Origin: Bin90 sp965214635
GTDB taxonomy: Bacteria > Chloroflexota > Dehalococcoidia > Lucifugimonadales > JADFKI01
Assembly (NCBI GenBank): GCA_965214635.1
Contig: OZ243964.1
Span: 992,001 to 1,056,000, forward strand
Direction of reading: 5' to 3'
Length of the DNA: 64,000 nt
How positions within the stretch are numbered: the stretch's first letter is position 1; every line of letters starts with the position of its first letter. Position numbers and translations under genes: made by a program. The notes beneath the pieces were generated by a model. That model did not search any database. It saw only the letters and a program-made list of their open reading frames with translations, and was not told the DNA's origin. Shown here piece after piece: positions 1 to 8,394 of the stretch.

Positions 1-61
1 CCACCATCCCAGCATGCATATGTGCATTAGAGTAAATCAATCGACACAAAAACACTCAATC

Positions 62-92
62 AAAAGGGAGCATAGCATCACACTATGCCCCC
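62..92 (-). terminator. Rho-independent terminator of the large LRR gene
   Basis: A 10-bp stem (66-75 with 83-92, one A/C mismatch) closes a 7-base loop. Four A on the plus strand at 62-65 give a U run on the minus-strand transcript. It lies just downstream of the LRR stop codon. The same layout, with recognisably similar sequence between stem and stop, recurs after the second LRR gene at 30923-30959. Confidence 0.6.
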
Positions 93-147
93 TCTCCGAC
101 GCGCTAACTCTTGTCGCTAAACGCTACTAATGTGGCAGGCTTGTCCA

Positions 148-3100
148 TCAACCACAGGACCCCAACCCCAACTTCGCCACATCGTTGCGAGGCACATCAA
201 ACAACTCCACCGGTATGCACCCCGTCAGCTGATTTTTGCTGATGCGCAACACTTCAAGGTTGGTAAGGCTACCCAATTCCGCCGGTATTTCGCCCCTCAG
301 CTCATTTCTGTTGAACCGCAACCTCTTTAGATTAGTAAGGCTACCCAACTCCGCCGGTATCCTACCCGTCAGACCGGCTCTTGGCAGATCCAAGGCTTCT
401 ACACGCTCTTCAGACCCCACCGTGCTGCCCACAGTTACGCCCCTCCACTTGCGGATAGCTAGGTTCGCCGACCAGTTCGCAACAGAACCGCCATTCGTGA
501 GCGCGCCCTGCGCTGCCAACAGGTTCTCGCAATCTGCCACCAACCCAGGATTCGACCCCGGCTCCGGCACAGCGATGCCATTAGCACATTCGGCTGCCGG
601 CATCGGCGTAGCGGTCGGTGCAGGTGTAGGCGTCGCACTTGGTGTCGGCGTAGGCATCGGCGTCGCGCTCGGCATCGGCGTGGCAGTCAGTGTTGGCGTA
701 GGCGTCGCACTTGGCGTCGGTGTTGGCACAGGCGTAGCACTCGGCATCGGCGTGGCGGTCGGTGTCGGCATAGGCGTAGCACTTGGCGTCGGCGTCGGTA
801 TCGGCGTATGCGCGCAAGGCAGCAGTTCCAACTCATCGTCGCTATCTACACTAAACAGCCCCGCCGGTATGCATCCCGTCAGGTGGTTACCGCTCAACGA
901 CAACCACCATAGGCTAGTGAGTCCTTCCAACTGAACCGGGATCTCCCCCGTCAGCTGATTGTCATGCAGCGCCAACATTCCAAGATTAGTCAGACTTCCC
1001 AACTGAACCGGAATCTCCCCCGTCAGCTGATTCCCATAGAGCGCCAACCATTCCAGATTAGTCAGACTTCCCAACTGAACCGGAATCTCCCCCGTCAGCA
1101 GGTTGTCATGTAGCGCCAACATTTCAAGATTAGTGAGGCTGCCCAACTGAGCAGGGATCGCCCCCGTCAAACGATTGCCGGAAATCGACAACGACTGCAG
1201 GTTAGTGAGACTTCCCAACTGAACCGGGATCCCTCCCGTTAGCAGGTTGTCATTAAGCTCCAAATGTGTCAGGTTAGTGAGGCCGCCTAACTGAGTGGGG
1301 ATCGTCCCCGTCAAACGATTGCCGGAAATCGACAACAACTGCAGGTTAGTGAGGCTGCCCAACTGAGCGGGTATCTCTCCCGTCAGCTGATTGTCGCTCA
1401 GTTGCAAATGTGTGAGAGCAGTGAGGCTTCCCAACTGAGTAGGTATCGCCCCCGTCAAACGATTGCCGCCAAATTGCAGCTTCGTGAGGTTAGCGAGGCT
1501 TCCCAACTCAGACGGGATCCCTCCCGCCAGCAGGTTGCGGTTCAACGACAATGACCGCAAGTTAGTGAGGCTTCCCAACTCAGCCGGGATCCTCCCCGTC
1601 AGACGAGGCCCCCGCCTCCCGACTCCCAGATCCAAAACCTCCACACGCTCTTCAGCCCCCACCGTGCTGCCCACAGTTACGCCGTCCCAATCGCGGATAG
1701 CCACATCATCCGACCAGTTCCTCACAGATCCCCCGTCCGCAAGCGTGTCCTCCGCTACCAACAGGTTCTCGCAGTCTGCCACCAGCCCAGGATTCGACTC
1801 CGGCTCTGGCACAACAACACCGTTGGCGCATCTGTCTGCCGGCGTCGCGCTAGGCGTAGGCACAGGCGTAGCGCTCGGTGTAGGTATAGGCGTGCGCGTT
1901 GGCGTCGCACTCGGCGTTGGTGTTGGTGTCGCACTCGGCGTCGGCACAAGTGTCGGCGTTGGCGTCGCGCTTGGTGTAGGCGTTGATGTCGACACAGGCG
2001 TAGCGCTCGGCGTCGCACTAGGTGTCGGCGTTGGCGTCGCACACGCCGGCAGCCCCAACTCTGCCACATCGTTGTAATCCACATCAAACAGATTCGCCGG
2101 TATGCATCCCGTCAACCGATTGCTCCCACCGAGATTCAACGCCTCCAACATAGTGAGGTTTCCCAACTGAACAGGAATATCTCCCGTTAGAAGGTTGTCG
2201 TCGATGTTCAATCCTTCCAGTTTAGTGAGACTTCCCAACTCAGCGGGTATCCCTCCCGTCAATCGGTTTTCGTAAATCGACAACCAACGCAGTTTAGTGA
2301 GGTCTCCCAACTCAGCGGGTATCCCTCCCGTCAGTCGGTTCTTGCTGAGGTTCAAATATGTCAAGCTAATGAGGTCTCCCAATTCTGATGGTATCGCACC
2401 CATCAGCCGATTTTCTCGGAGCGACAACGATTCCAGTTCAGTGAGTTTCCCCAACTCAGGTGGTATTGCACCCACCAACTGGTTTCTTTGGAGCGACAAC
2501 CAATACAGATTAGTAAGTTTTCCCAACTCCGGCGGTATCGCACCCGTCAACTGGTTTCTTTGAAGCGACAACGACCGCAGCTTATCGAGATTTCCCAACT
2601 CCGGTGGTATCGCACCCGCCAGCCCGGAGTTACTCAGATCCAAGACCACCACCCGAGCCTCAAATCCTGCCCCTCTGCCCACAGTTACCCCGTCCCACTC
2701 GCGGATAGGTCGGTTCGCCGACCAGTTCTTCACAGAACCACCATTCGTGAGCGTGCCCTGCGCCGCCAGCAAGTTCGTGCAGTCCGCCGCCAGCCCATGA
2801 TTCGACCACACATCCGGCACAACGATGCCGTTGGCACATTCACCTGTGGGTGTCGGAGCCGGCGTTAGCGTCGCCGTCGGCGTGGCAGTCGGCCTTGGCT
2901 TTCGCGCGGCAGTCGGCACTAGCACCGCCCACGGCGTTGGCGTGTAAGTCGGCGGCGGCGTAGCGGTCGGCGGCATTGGCGTCGCCCACGGCGTTGGTAT
3001 TGCAGTCAGCGTAGCGGTTGGCGGCATTGGCGTCGCAGTCCAAGTTGGCATAGCAGTCCACGTTGGCGTCGCCCACGGCGTTGGCGTTAGTGTGGCAACC

Positions 3101-3879
3101 GGCGTTCGCGTAGCAGTCCACGTTGGCATAACAGTCGGCGCTAGCGTCGGCCACGGCGTTAGCGTAGCCGTCGGTGTCAGCGTAGTCGTCGGCGTTGGCG
3201 TGGCAGTCCACGTTGGCGTCGTCCACGGCGTTGGCGTTAGTGTGGCAGCCGGCGTTGGCGTGGCAGTCGGCGCTAGCGTAACCGCATCACACGACGGCAA
3301 CCCCAACTTCGCCACATCGTTGCGAGCCACATCAAACAGCGCCGCCGGTATACACCCCGTCAGCTGATTTTTGCTGATGCGCAACACTTCGAGGTTGGTA
3401 AGGCTACCCAATTCCGTAGGTATATCCCCGGTCAATTGATTTTTGTTGAGGCGCAACAGCCTCAGATTAGTGAGGCCGCCCAACTCCACCGGTATCTGAC
3501 CAGCCAGCCCGATGCCGTTGAGGTGCAACTCTTCCACCCGAGCTTCAGACCCCACCTTGCCGCGCACAGTTACGCCGCTCCACTCGTGGATAGATCGGTT
3601 CGCCGACCAGTTCGCCACAGAGCCACCGTTCGTGAGCGTGCCTTGCGCTGCTAGCAAATTCGCGCAGTCCGCCACCAGCCCGGGGTTCGACTCCGGCTCT
3701 GGCACAGCAATACCATTAGAGCAAGCATCAGTATATTGGTTCGCTGCTGCGCTCCCACTCCAAGCCACAGCAGCATTGAAGGCGCTTGCGATGTTAGCCC
3801 ACCCCGCCAAAGCCGTGAACAGCAGTACACTAGCAACCAAAACCGTTACATATACAGAAACCCTTCCCATAATAGACAT
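148..3879 (-). CDS. Secreted multi-module leucine-rich-repeat protein with Pro/Thr linkers
   Basis: A surface or secreted LRR protein, probably for adhesion or protein-protein contact. The open frame begins at 3927 (1259 codons). I prefer the ATG at 3879 because it puts a signal peptide (basic start, then a hydrophobic stretch ending near residue 50 of the long frame) at the N-terminus. Four modules follow (about residues 69-213, 363-629, 700-1038, 1114-1258 of the long frame). Each starts with a cap resembling the plant LRR N-cap (a Cys pair, then W-x-GVTV and RV-x-x-L), followed by 24-residue LRRs of the L-x-G-x-IP-x-x-LG type and a closing GCIP...C element. Three Pro/Thr linkers separate the modules. 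There is no sortase motif or C-terminal membrane anchor. Ligand unknown. Confidence 0.85.
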   Translation of the reverse strand: MSIMGRVSVYVTVLVASVLLFTALAGWANIASAFNAAVAWSGSAAANQYTDACSNGIAVPEPESNPGLVADCANLLAAQGTLTNGGSVANWSANRSIHEWSGVTVRGKVGSEARVEELHLNGIGLAGQIPVELGGLTNLRLLRLNKNQLTGDIPTELGSLTNLEVLRISKNQLTGCIPAALFDVARNDVAKLGLPSCDAVTLAPTATPTPAATLTPTPWTTPTWTATPTPTTTLTPTATLTPWPTLAPTVMPTWTATRTPVATLTPTPWATPTWTAMPTWTATPMPPTATLTAIPTPWATPMPPTATPPPTYTPTPWAVLVPTAARKPRPTATPTATLTPAPTPTGECANGIVVPDVWSNHGLAADCTNLLAAQGTLTNGGSVKNWSANRPIREWDGVTVGRGAGFEARVVVLDLSNSGLAGAIPPELGNLDKLRSLSLQRNQLTGAIPPELGKLTNLYWLSLQRNQLVGAIPPELGKLTELESLSLRENRLMGAIPSELGDLISLTYLNLSKNRLTGGIPAELGDLTKLRWLSIYENRLTGGIPAELGSLTKLEGLNIDDNLLTGDIPVQLGNLTMLEALNLGGSNRLTGCIPANLFDVDYNDVAELGLPACATPTPTPSATPSATPVSTSTPTPSATPTPTLVPTPSATPTPTPSATPTRTPIPTPSATPVPTPSATPADRCANGVVVPEPESNPGLVADCENLLVAEDTLADGGSVRNWSDDVAIRDWDGVTVGSTVGAEERVEVLDLGVGRRGPRLTGRIPAELGSLTNLRSLSLNRNLLAGGIPSELGSLANLTKLQFGGNRLTGAIPTQLGSLTALTHLQLSDNQLTGEIPAQLGSLTNLQLLSISGNRLTGTIPTQLGGLTNLTHLELNDNLLTGGIPVQLGSLTNLQSLSISGNRLTGAIPAQLGSLTNLEMLALHDNLLTGEIPVQLGSLTNLEWLALYGNQLTGEIPVQLGSLTNLGMLALHDNQLTGEIPVQLEGLTSLWWLSLSGNHLTGCIPAGLFSVDSDDELELLPCAHTPIPTPTPSATPMPTPTATPMPSATPVPTPTPSATPTPTLTATPMPSATPMPTPTPSATPTPAPTATPMPAAECANGIAVPEPGSNPGLVADCENLLAAQGALTNGGSVANWSANLAIRKWRGVTVGSTVGSEERVEALDLPRAGLTGRIPAELGSLTNLKRLRFNRNELRGEIPAELGSLTNLEVLRISKNQLTGCIPVELFDVPRNDVAKLGLGSCG
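594..810 (-). repeat. Pro/Thr/Ala linker repeat 3 of the LRR protein
   Basis: Low-complexity DNA encoding repeated TPTPSATP-like units between LRR modules 3 and 4. Short near-identical units in tandem make this stretch prone to slippage and length change. It also produces spurious Gly/Val-rich frames on the other strand. Confidence 0.8.
1837..2040 (-). repeat. Pro/Thr/Ser linker repeat 2 of the LRR protein
   Basis: Low-complexity coding repeat (TPSATP-like units) joining LRR modules 2 and 3. Same kind of unit as linker 3. Confidence 0.8.
2845..3282 (-). repeat. Pro/Thr/Trp linker repeat 1 of the LRR protein
   Basis: The longest linker (about 146 residues), joining modules 1 and 2. It differs from the other two linkers by regular Trp residues in PTPW-x-TPTW-like units. 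This suggests it expanded independently. Confidence 0.8.
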
Positions 3880-4052
3880 CCCCACTCTATGGTCGATAAC
3901 CAGCCGACTGCGCCCGTATATTACCACTAATCCTAAAACCGCAACACTACGATGCCCCTAATTCTTTCGTCAAGTGTACTTGTCGAGGAATTTCAGCGCA
4001 TCGTTCTTACGCGTCCCCTGCTGACTCGCCGACCTGATAGCCCGCCGCACAC

Positions 4053-4673
4053 CTACCCCCCCATCGAGCGCCCCGTATGAAACAGCCGCTGCGCCGTAGT
4101 CAAAATAGTAAGCCCAGCAATAACACCCAGCACCACAGGAATAACAACAGGCACCCAGTGCCCCACAACAAGCCCAGCGCCAAGCACAGCCACCCGCTCC
4201 GGACGCGTCATCACCCCCACCTTGCACTCTATCCCAAGCCCCTCCGAGCGCGCACGCAAATAACTCACCATCACCGACCCACCCGCCGCAAGATACACCA
4301 GCAAGCTATACTCCCACTCCCCACTCCGCGCATAAAACACCAGCAATCCGAGCAGCACCACCAGCTCCGACACCCTATCCGCCACCGAATCCAGCAACGC
4401 CCCAAAATCCGAAGCCTTCCCCGTCGCACGCGCAAGCGCCCCATCAAACAAATCGAGCACACCCGCAAGCAACATCACCACTCCACCCGCCCACATAACA
4501 CCCTCACTTATCAAGTATGCGCTCCCCGCAGCTCCGACCAGCCCAGCAAAAGTTATCGCATTCGGCGACACCCCCAAGCGCGCTAACACCCCCACCACCG
4601 GACGCTCCACATACACATTCAGCGCCTCACGAGCCGATGCCCTGCTTATCACTACTCCCCCTCTATATACCAA
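4053..4673 (-). CDS. CDP-alcohol phosphatidyltransferase, probable phosphatidylinositol-phosphate synthase
   Basis: A membrane enzyme that joins a CDP-diacylglycerol phosphatidyl group to an alcohol. The full family signature D-x2-DG-x2-AR-x8-G-x3-D-x3-D is present (D74, D77, G78, A81, R82, G91, D95, D99), with several hydrophobic segments around it; 206 residues is normal. An inositol phosphate acceptor is inferred from the myo-inositol-phosphate synthase and PimA-like glycosyltransferase directly upstream in the same direction. It could instead be a PgsA-type glycerophosphate enzyme. The start is uncertain: this frame opens with TTG at 4673, and an in-frame GTG seven codons later is also possible. 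Confidence 0.85.
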   Translation of the reverse strand: MVYRGGVVISRASAREALNVYVERPVVGVLARLGVSPNAITFAGLVGAAGSAYLISEGVMWAGGVVMLLAGVLDLFDGALARATGKASDFGALLDSVADRVSELVVLLGLLVFYARSGEWEYSLLVYLAAGGSVMVSYLRARSEGLGIECKVGVMTRPERVAVLGAGLVVGHWVPVVIPVVLGVIAGLTILTTAQRLFHTGRSMGG

Positions 4674-4813
4674 ATACCAAAAACCGCAACCCCCATCGCC
4701 TCAGGAATTGCGGAAAAAATCATCATCAACAAACCCCAGCCAACACACCACCATCACTGCCCCTGCGCACCCTCACTCAGCAGCGGCACAGCCATCTCTC
4801 TCACACAAAAAAA

Positions 4814-5962
4814 CTAGCACGCCGCCCGAGCAGCCACCCGCTCCGACGCCTCATAGCAGTCCAACACCTTCGCCGCCACCCGTTCCCAACGATACTCTTG
4901 CACCAACGCATTCCCCGCACGCGCCAAACGCCCCGCAAGCGCTCCATCACTCAACACCGTCGCAATCGCAGACGCCAGCGCATCATCATCCTTCGGCGGC
5001 ACAAGCAAAGCCTCCCGCCCATCCGTCGCCACACTCGCATACCCCTCTATGTTCGTCGCCACAATCGGAACACCCGCCGCCATCGCCTCCAACAACACAA
5101 TCCCAAAACTCTCCCGTCCCGTCGCCGGCGAGCAATATATATCCGCCGTCTTGTAATAGCGGAACTTATCCTCATCCGACACACTGCCCAAAAACACCAC
5201 ATCCTGCAAGTTGCGCTCGCTGATAATACGCAGCGAATCCGCATCCGGCTTCCCAGCACCCACCACCAGCAACCGAAGCTGCGGCAAATCCCACTTCAAC
5301 CTACTGAACGCACCCAACAGATACTTCAGCCCCTTGCGCTTCTCCAACCTCCCCACAAACAGCAAATTAATCATCCCATCATCCACAAGGTGCTGAAACG
5401 GCGTCGCATTAGCGAAATCATCCACCTGTATCCCGTTCGGAATAATCTCATAATGCCCGGGAAAATGACGGCTAATAAACTCATGCGCAGGCTTCGACAC
5501 CGCTATCCGCCCATGCAGCATCCGAAAATACGGCATCGCCAGCCGCTTAGCACCTATCTTGTACAGCTGCGTACCCTTATATGTGTGAAATGTCCCCACA
5601 GCCGTACACAACGCCGGATCTATCAGGCTCAACATATCCTTACTCACAAGCCCCGAAAACGGCTCATGAAAATGCACCACATCAAACCCCTCGCGCTCCA
5701 GCATCTGCTTCATCTGAGGCTTGAGCCACACCGAAAAAGACACCCGCGCTATAGACCCACCGCTCGGAACAGGAACCGGCTTACCCATCGGGATGAAATC
5801 CTCATCATCCACACCATCCGCAGACCCACACGGCGCTATAACCTTGACCCTATGCCCCCACTCCCGAAACTGCCACGCAAGACTATTGATGTGATCAACC
5901 ACCCCCCCATGAACCGAGTAGTCATACGGCGACACAAGCGCTATTTTGCGAGCAGAGCGCAT
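4814..5962 (-). CDS. GT4 family glycosyltransferase, PimA-like
   Basis: A GT-B fold transferase, probably adding a sugar (mannose in the actinobacterial case) to an inositol phospholipid. The N-terminus has the VSPYDYSVHGGV acceptor-side loop typical of PimA-like enzymes. The C-terminal half carries the E-x7-E motif (GRESFGIVLLEAM) of the nucleotide-sugar site. I place the start at 5962, 19 codons inside the longest frame, because GGAGG lies 8 nt before this ATG and the protein then begins directly with the first beta strand. It lies between the inositol-phosphate synthase and the CDP-alcohol transferase, all on the minus strand. The sugar and acceptor are inferred from that context. Confidence 0.85.
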   Translation of the reverse strand: MRSARKIALVSPYDYSVHGGVVDHINSLAWQFREWGHRVKVIAPCGSADGVDDEDFIPMGKPVPVPSGGSIARVSFSVWLKPQMKQMLEREGFDVVHFHEPFSGLVSKDMLSLIDPALCTAVGTFHTYKGTQLYKIGAKRLAMPYFRMLHGRIAVSKPAHEFISRHFPGHYEIIPNGIQVDDFANATPFQHLVDDGMINLLFVGRLEKRKGLKYLLGAFSRLKWDLPQLRLLVVGAGKPDADSLRIISERNLQDVVFLGSVSDEDKFRYYKTADIYCSPATGRESFGIVLLEAMAAGVPIVATNIEGYASVATDGREALLVPPKDDDALASAIATVLSDGALAGRLARAGNALVQEYRWERVAAKVLDCYEASERVAARAAC

Positions 5963-6084
5963 CTCCCTTGCCTCCCTGTTACTACAACAGCACCACCTGT
6001 CTACAAACCCGTCGCTCAATCCCCATCCAAACCAAACACCCCATCAGCGCACCAACAAACCACACCCCGCAAGGGCGCACAACA

Positions 6085-7164
6085 CTACTCCTTCCCCACA
6101 ATAAAATCCTCAAGCATCTGCCGCGCCTCATCATCCGTATACTGCACCGGCGGCGACTTCATAAAATACGAAGACGGCGCAAGCACAGGCCCACCAATAC
6201 CCCTATCCTTCGCAATCTTCGCACAACGAATAGCGTCTATCACCACACCCGCCGAATTAGGACTATCATGAACCTCAAGCTTCAACTCCACATTCAGCGG
6301 CACATCCCCAAAACTCGTCCCCTCAAGACGAATATACGCCCACTTGCGGTCGCTCAACCACGGCACATAATCACTCGGCCCAATATGCACATTATCCCCC
6401 GGCAAATCATAATCCACCTGAGAAGTAACCGCACCCGTCTTGGAAATCTTCTTGCTATACAGCCGCTCCCGCTCCAGCATATTAAAGAAATCCGAATTAC
6501 CGCCAAAGTTCAGCTGATAAGTATTATCCAAACGCACACCACGATCCATAAACAAGCGCGTCAACACCCGATGAAGAATAGTCGCACCCACCTGCGACTT
6601 AATATCATCGCCTATAATCGGAGCGCCCGCCTCCTTAAACCGCCGCTGCCAATAATTCCCCTCACCACTAGCAATAAACACCGGCACGCAGTTAATAAAC
6701 CCGCACCCCGCCGCAAGCACCTGCTCCACATACCACTTCGTCGCCTGCTCCGAACCCACAGGCAAGTAATTTATCACCACATCCACCTCACGCTCCCGCA
6801 AAACCCCCGCAATATCATCCGTCGGACCAGACGCCTTGCGAATAATATCCGACATATACCTCCCCACACCATCATGAGTCATCCCACGCTGCACCGTAAC
6901 TCCCGTATCCGCCACATCCTGAAACTTCACCGTGTTATTCGGCTTGGCGAAAATAGCCTCCGACAAATCCAACCCAACCTTGCCAGCATCTATGTCAAAC
7001 GCAGCAACAAAGTTAATATCACCCACGCCATACTCGCCCAACACCGGATGCATCAGCCCCGGAATCTCCTCATTACTAGTGGCATCAGCGTACTTCGACA
7101 CACCCTGAACCAACGACGACGCGCAGTTCCCCACGCCAATGATTGCAACATTAATGCTTGCCAA
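6085..7164 (-). CDS. ino1: myo-Inositol-1-phosphate synthase
   Basis: Converts glucose 6-phosphate to inositol 3-phosphate in an NAD-dependent internal redox cycle. It supplies the head group for inositol lipids. Visible features are the NAD-binding GVGNCASS near the N-terminus, the GGNSDF motif and the DIKSQVGATILHR segment of the active site. The length of 359 residues fits the short prokaryotic form. The open frame reaches 7221, but I start at TTG 7164: AAGGAG lies 10 nt upstream and the protein then begins ASINVAIIG, matching the family N-terminus. First gene of the inositol-lipid set. Confidence 0.92.
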   Translation of the reverse strand: MASINVAIIGVGNCASSLVQGVSKYADATSNEEIPGLMHPVLGEYGVGDINFVAAFDIDAGKVGLDLSEAIFAKPNNTVKFQDVADTGVTVQRGMTHDGVGRYMSDIIRKASGPTDDIAGVLREREVDVVINYLPVGSEQATKWYVEQVLAAGCGFINCVPVFIASGEGNYWQRRFKEAGAPIIGDDIKSQVGATILHRVLTRLFMDRGVRLDNTYQLNFGGNSDFFNMLERERLYSKKISKTGAVTSQVDYDLPGDNVHIGPSDYVPWLSDRKWAYIRLEGTSFGDVPLNVELKLEVHDSPNSAGVVIDAIRCAKIAKDRGIGGPVLAPSSYFMKSPPVQYTDDEARQMLEDFIVGKE

Positions 7165-7239
7165 TCCGACACAACTCCTTAGTACAGCATCCCAAACACG
7201 CCCAGCAGCGCGCATAACCACCCAAAATACAACATTCCA

Positions 7240-7269
7240 ATGTTAGCGCATACCAACACCCACTGACAA
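7240..7269 (-). promoter_or_regulatory. Possible sigma70-type promoter of ino1
   Basis: On the minus strand TTGTCA (7269-7264) is followed after 18 bp by TAACAT (7245-7240), about 75 bp upstream of the chosen ino1 start. Consensus match only. Confidence 0.35.
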
Positions 7270-7297
7270 GTTAACCACAACCCATTTTCAACTTTTC

Positions 7298-7306
7298 AAC
7301 CCGCCG
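7298..7306. repeat. Left flank direct repeat of the island (AACCCGCCG)
   Basis: Nine bases immediately outside the left IS copy. They match the nine bases immediately outside the right IS copy (32913-32921, AACCCGCCA) at 8 of 9 positions. This is the pattern of a target-site duplication around a composite element. Confidence 0.5.
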
Positions 7307-7877
7307 GGTAGCGTTTCCATTCAGGTGGCCGAAGACAGAAGCCCCCTGCGTTGCAGCAGTACCAGCAAGTTGTGAGGCGTCCACGCTGTACCCATTCGCT
7401 CCCGACGCCTTATCTCTCGCTGAAACCGCTCCAACCGAGATGTGGTCTTATATCTAGACTGACCAGTACCCAGATGCGCTAGTCCCTTAGCCAGCGCCTT
7501 CTTGCACCAGCATAACTCATTCCCATCGCCGCCAGTCTCATCGCCTCTTCGCGCGTTTTTTTGAGTACGACTTGCGGCGCTCTACATTGCCTACCAGTTC
7601 CATTCCGCTCTGCATATCCCCGCACTTCCCGCATCTGAATACGGGCATTGCCAAGTTCACTGCGCCATACTTGGTTATGAGTGTGCGGCGATAGTTGTGA
7701 TGCCGCGTCATCGCTAGGTCGCAGGCTTTGCACATCGGCTTATAGAGCATCACGCATCTTGTATTTCCTGTGTAACAGTCTTTTCTGCTTGCTCATAACA
7801 TACCCATTCGTTTATCCCCTCTGATGATGTCTTATGCCCATTTCTACAACTCTACCACCTAAAATGGAAATGCTACC
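7307..7877 (-). mobile_element. Internally deleted IS copy A, left edge of the island
   Basis: Bounded by imperfect terminal inverted repeats: the left end begins GGTAGCGTTTCCATTCAGGT, and the right end is its complement with a few changes. Inside are the transposase C-terminal coding end (left) and N-terminal zinc-finger part (about 7538-7753, right), with the catalytic middle missing; 571 bp against about 1020 bp for copy C. The A7 frameshift run of the family is retained near 7557-7563. It cannot transpose by itself. Confidence 0.85.
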
Positions 7878-8030
7878 GGCTTAAGAAGGGTTGATAGATT
7901 CCATACGCTGGCATCTCGTTAGCGAGCCATCGGTGACAGGAGAACACTATCGGGAGGGGCGGCAACTACCATTTACATCCCTGCTAGCCTGACAAAAGAA
8001 ACTGTGCTGACGCTAAGACTATGATACTTC

Positions 8031-8384
8031 TCATCGATGCTGGGTGTTGCACTCCGGTTGCCAGTCCCGAATCAGAGCGGCTTCCAGTTCGCGTGTCTGC
8101 TCGTCGCTTGCGGTGAAGGCGAATGTAAAGCGAACCGCGTCGCGGTACATTTCAAACTGCCGTCGTAGCTTATCGTTGGTTTCGTTAGACAGATGGGATA
8201 GCAGCCGGCGACGCATGCAAGTTTCGGATATGCCAACATACAGGCATGCGTGGATTTCATCGTCTCCCGCGATGAGCCAGAAGGCATACACGCCAATTTT
8301 GTTTCTTGGCAACGGCCCAACTTCCTGTCGCGTGAACGGGCGAAAGTCTCTTTCGAGGCTGTATTTCAGAGCGAAGAGAGTCAT
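8031..8384 (-). CDS. GIY-YIG domain nuclease-like protein
   Basis: A 117-residue stand-alone GIY-YIG domain. The GVYAFW strand and the LYVGIS strand stand for GIY and YIG; a basic RRR cluster and a C-terminal PECN segment follow, as in UvrC/Slx1-like single-domain nucleases. It starts 10 nt after the stop of the upstream DUF1156 methyltransferase and is the last gene of the minus-strand DUF499-DUF1156 unit. It is probably a DNA-cutting or nicking accessory of that system. The defence role is inferred from position. Confidence 0.75.
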   Translation of the reverse strand: MTLFALKYSLERDFRPFTRQEVGPLPRNKIGVYAFWLIAGDDEIHACLYVGISETCMRRRLLSHLSNETNDKLRRQFEMYRDAVRFTFAFTASDEQTRELEAALIRDWQPECNTQHR

Positions 8385-8394
8385 GGCGCTAGGT

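Noticed and set aside
236..934. Long Gly/Val-rich frames on the plus strand opposite the LRR gene
   Set aside because: They are the mirror of the Pro/Thr linkers and LRRs of the minus-strand gene; no ribosome-binding site or domain, and the minus frame is continuous with a signal peptide.
592..3290. Tandem repeats that might be taken for a CRISPR array
   Set aside because: Units are short coding repeats with no unique spacers of constant length; no cas genes anywhere in the window.
4517..7182. Long plus-strand frames rich in His, Arg, Pro and Thr opposite the inositol-lipid genes
   Set aside because: Shadow frames caused by the A/C-rich plus strand. The minus-strand frames hold complete enzyme motifs.
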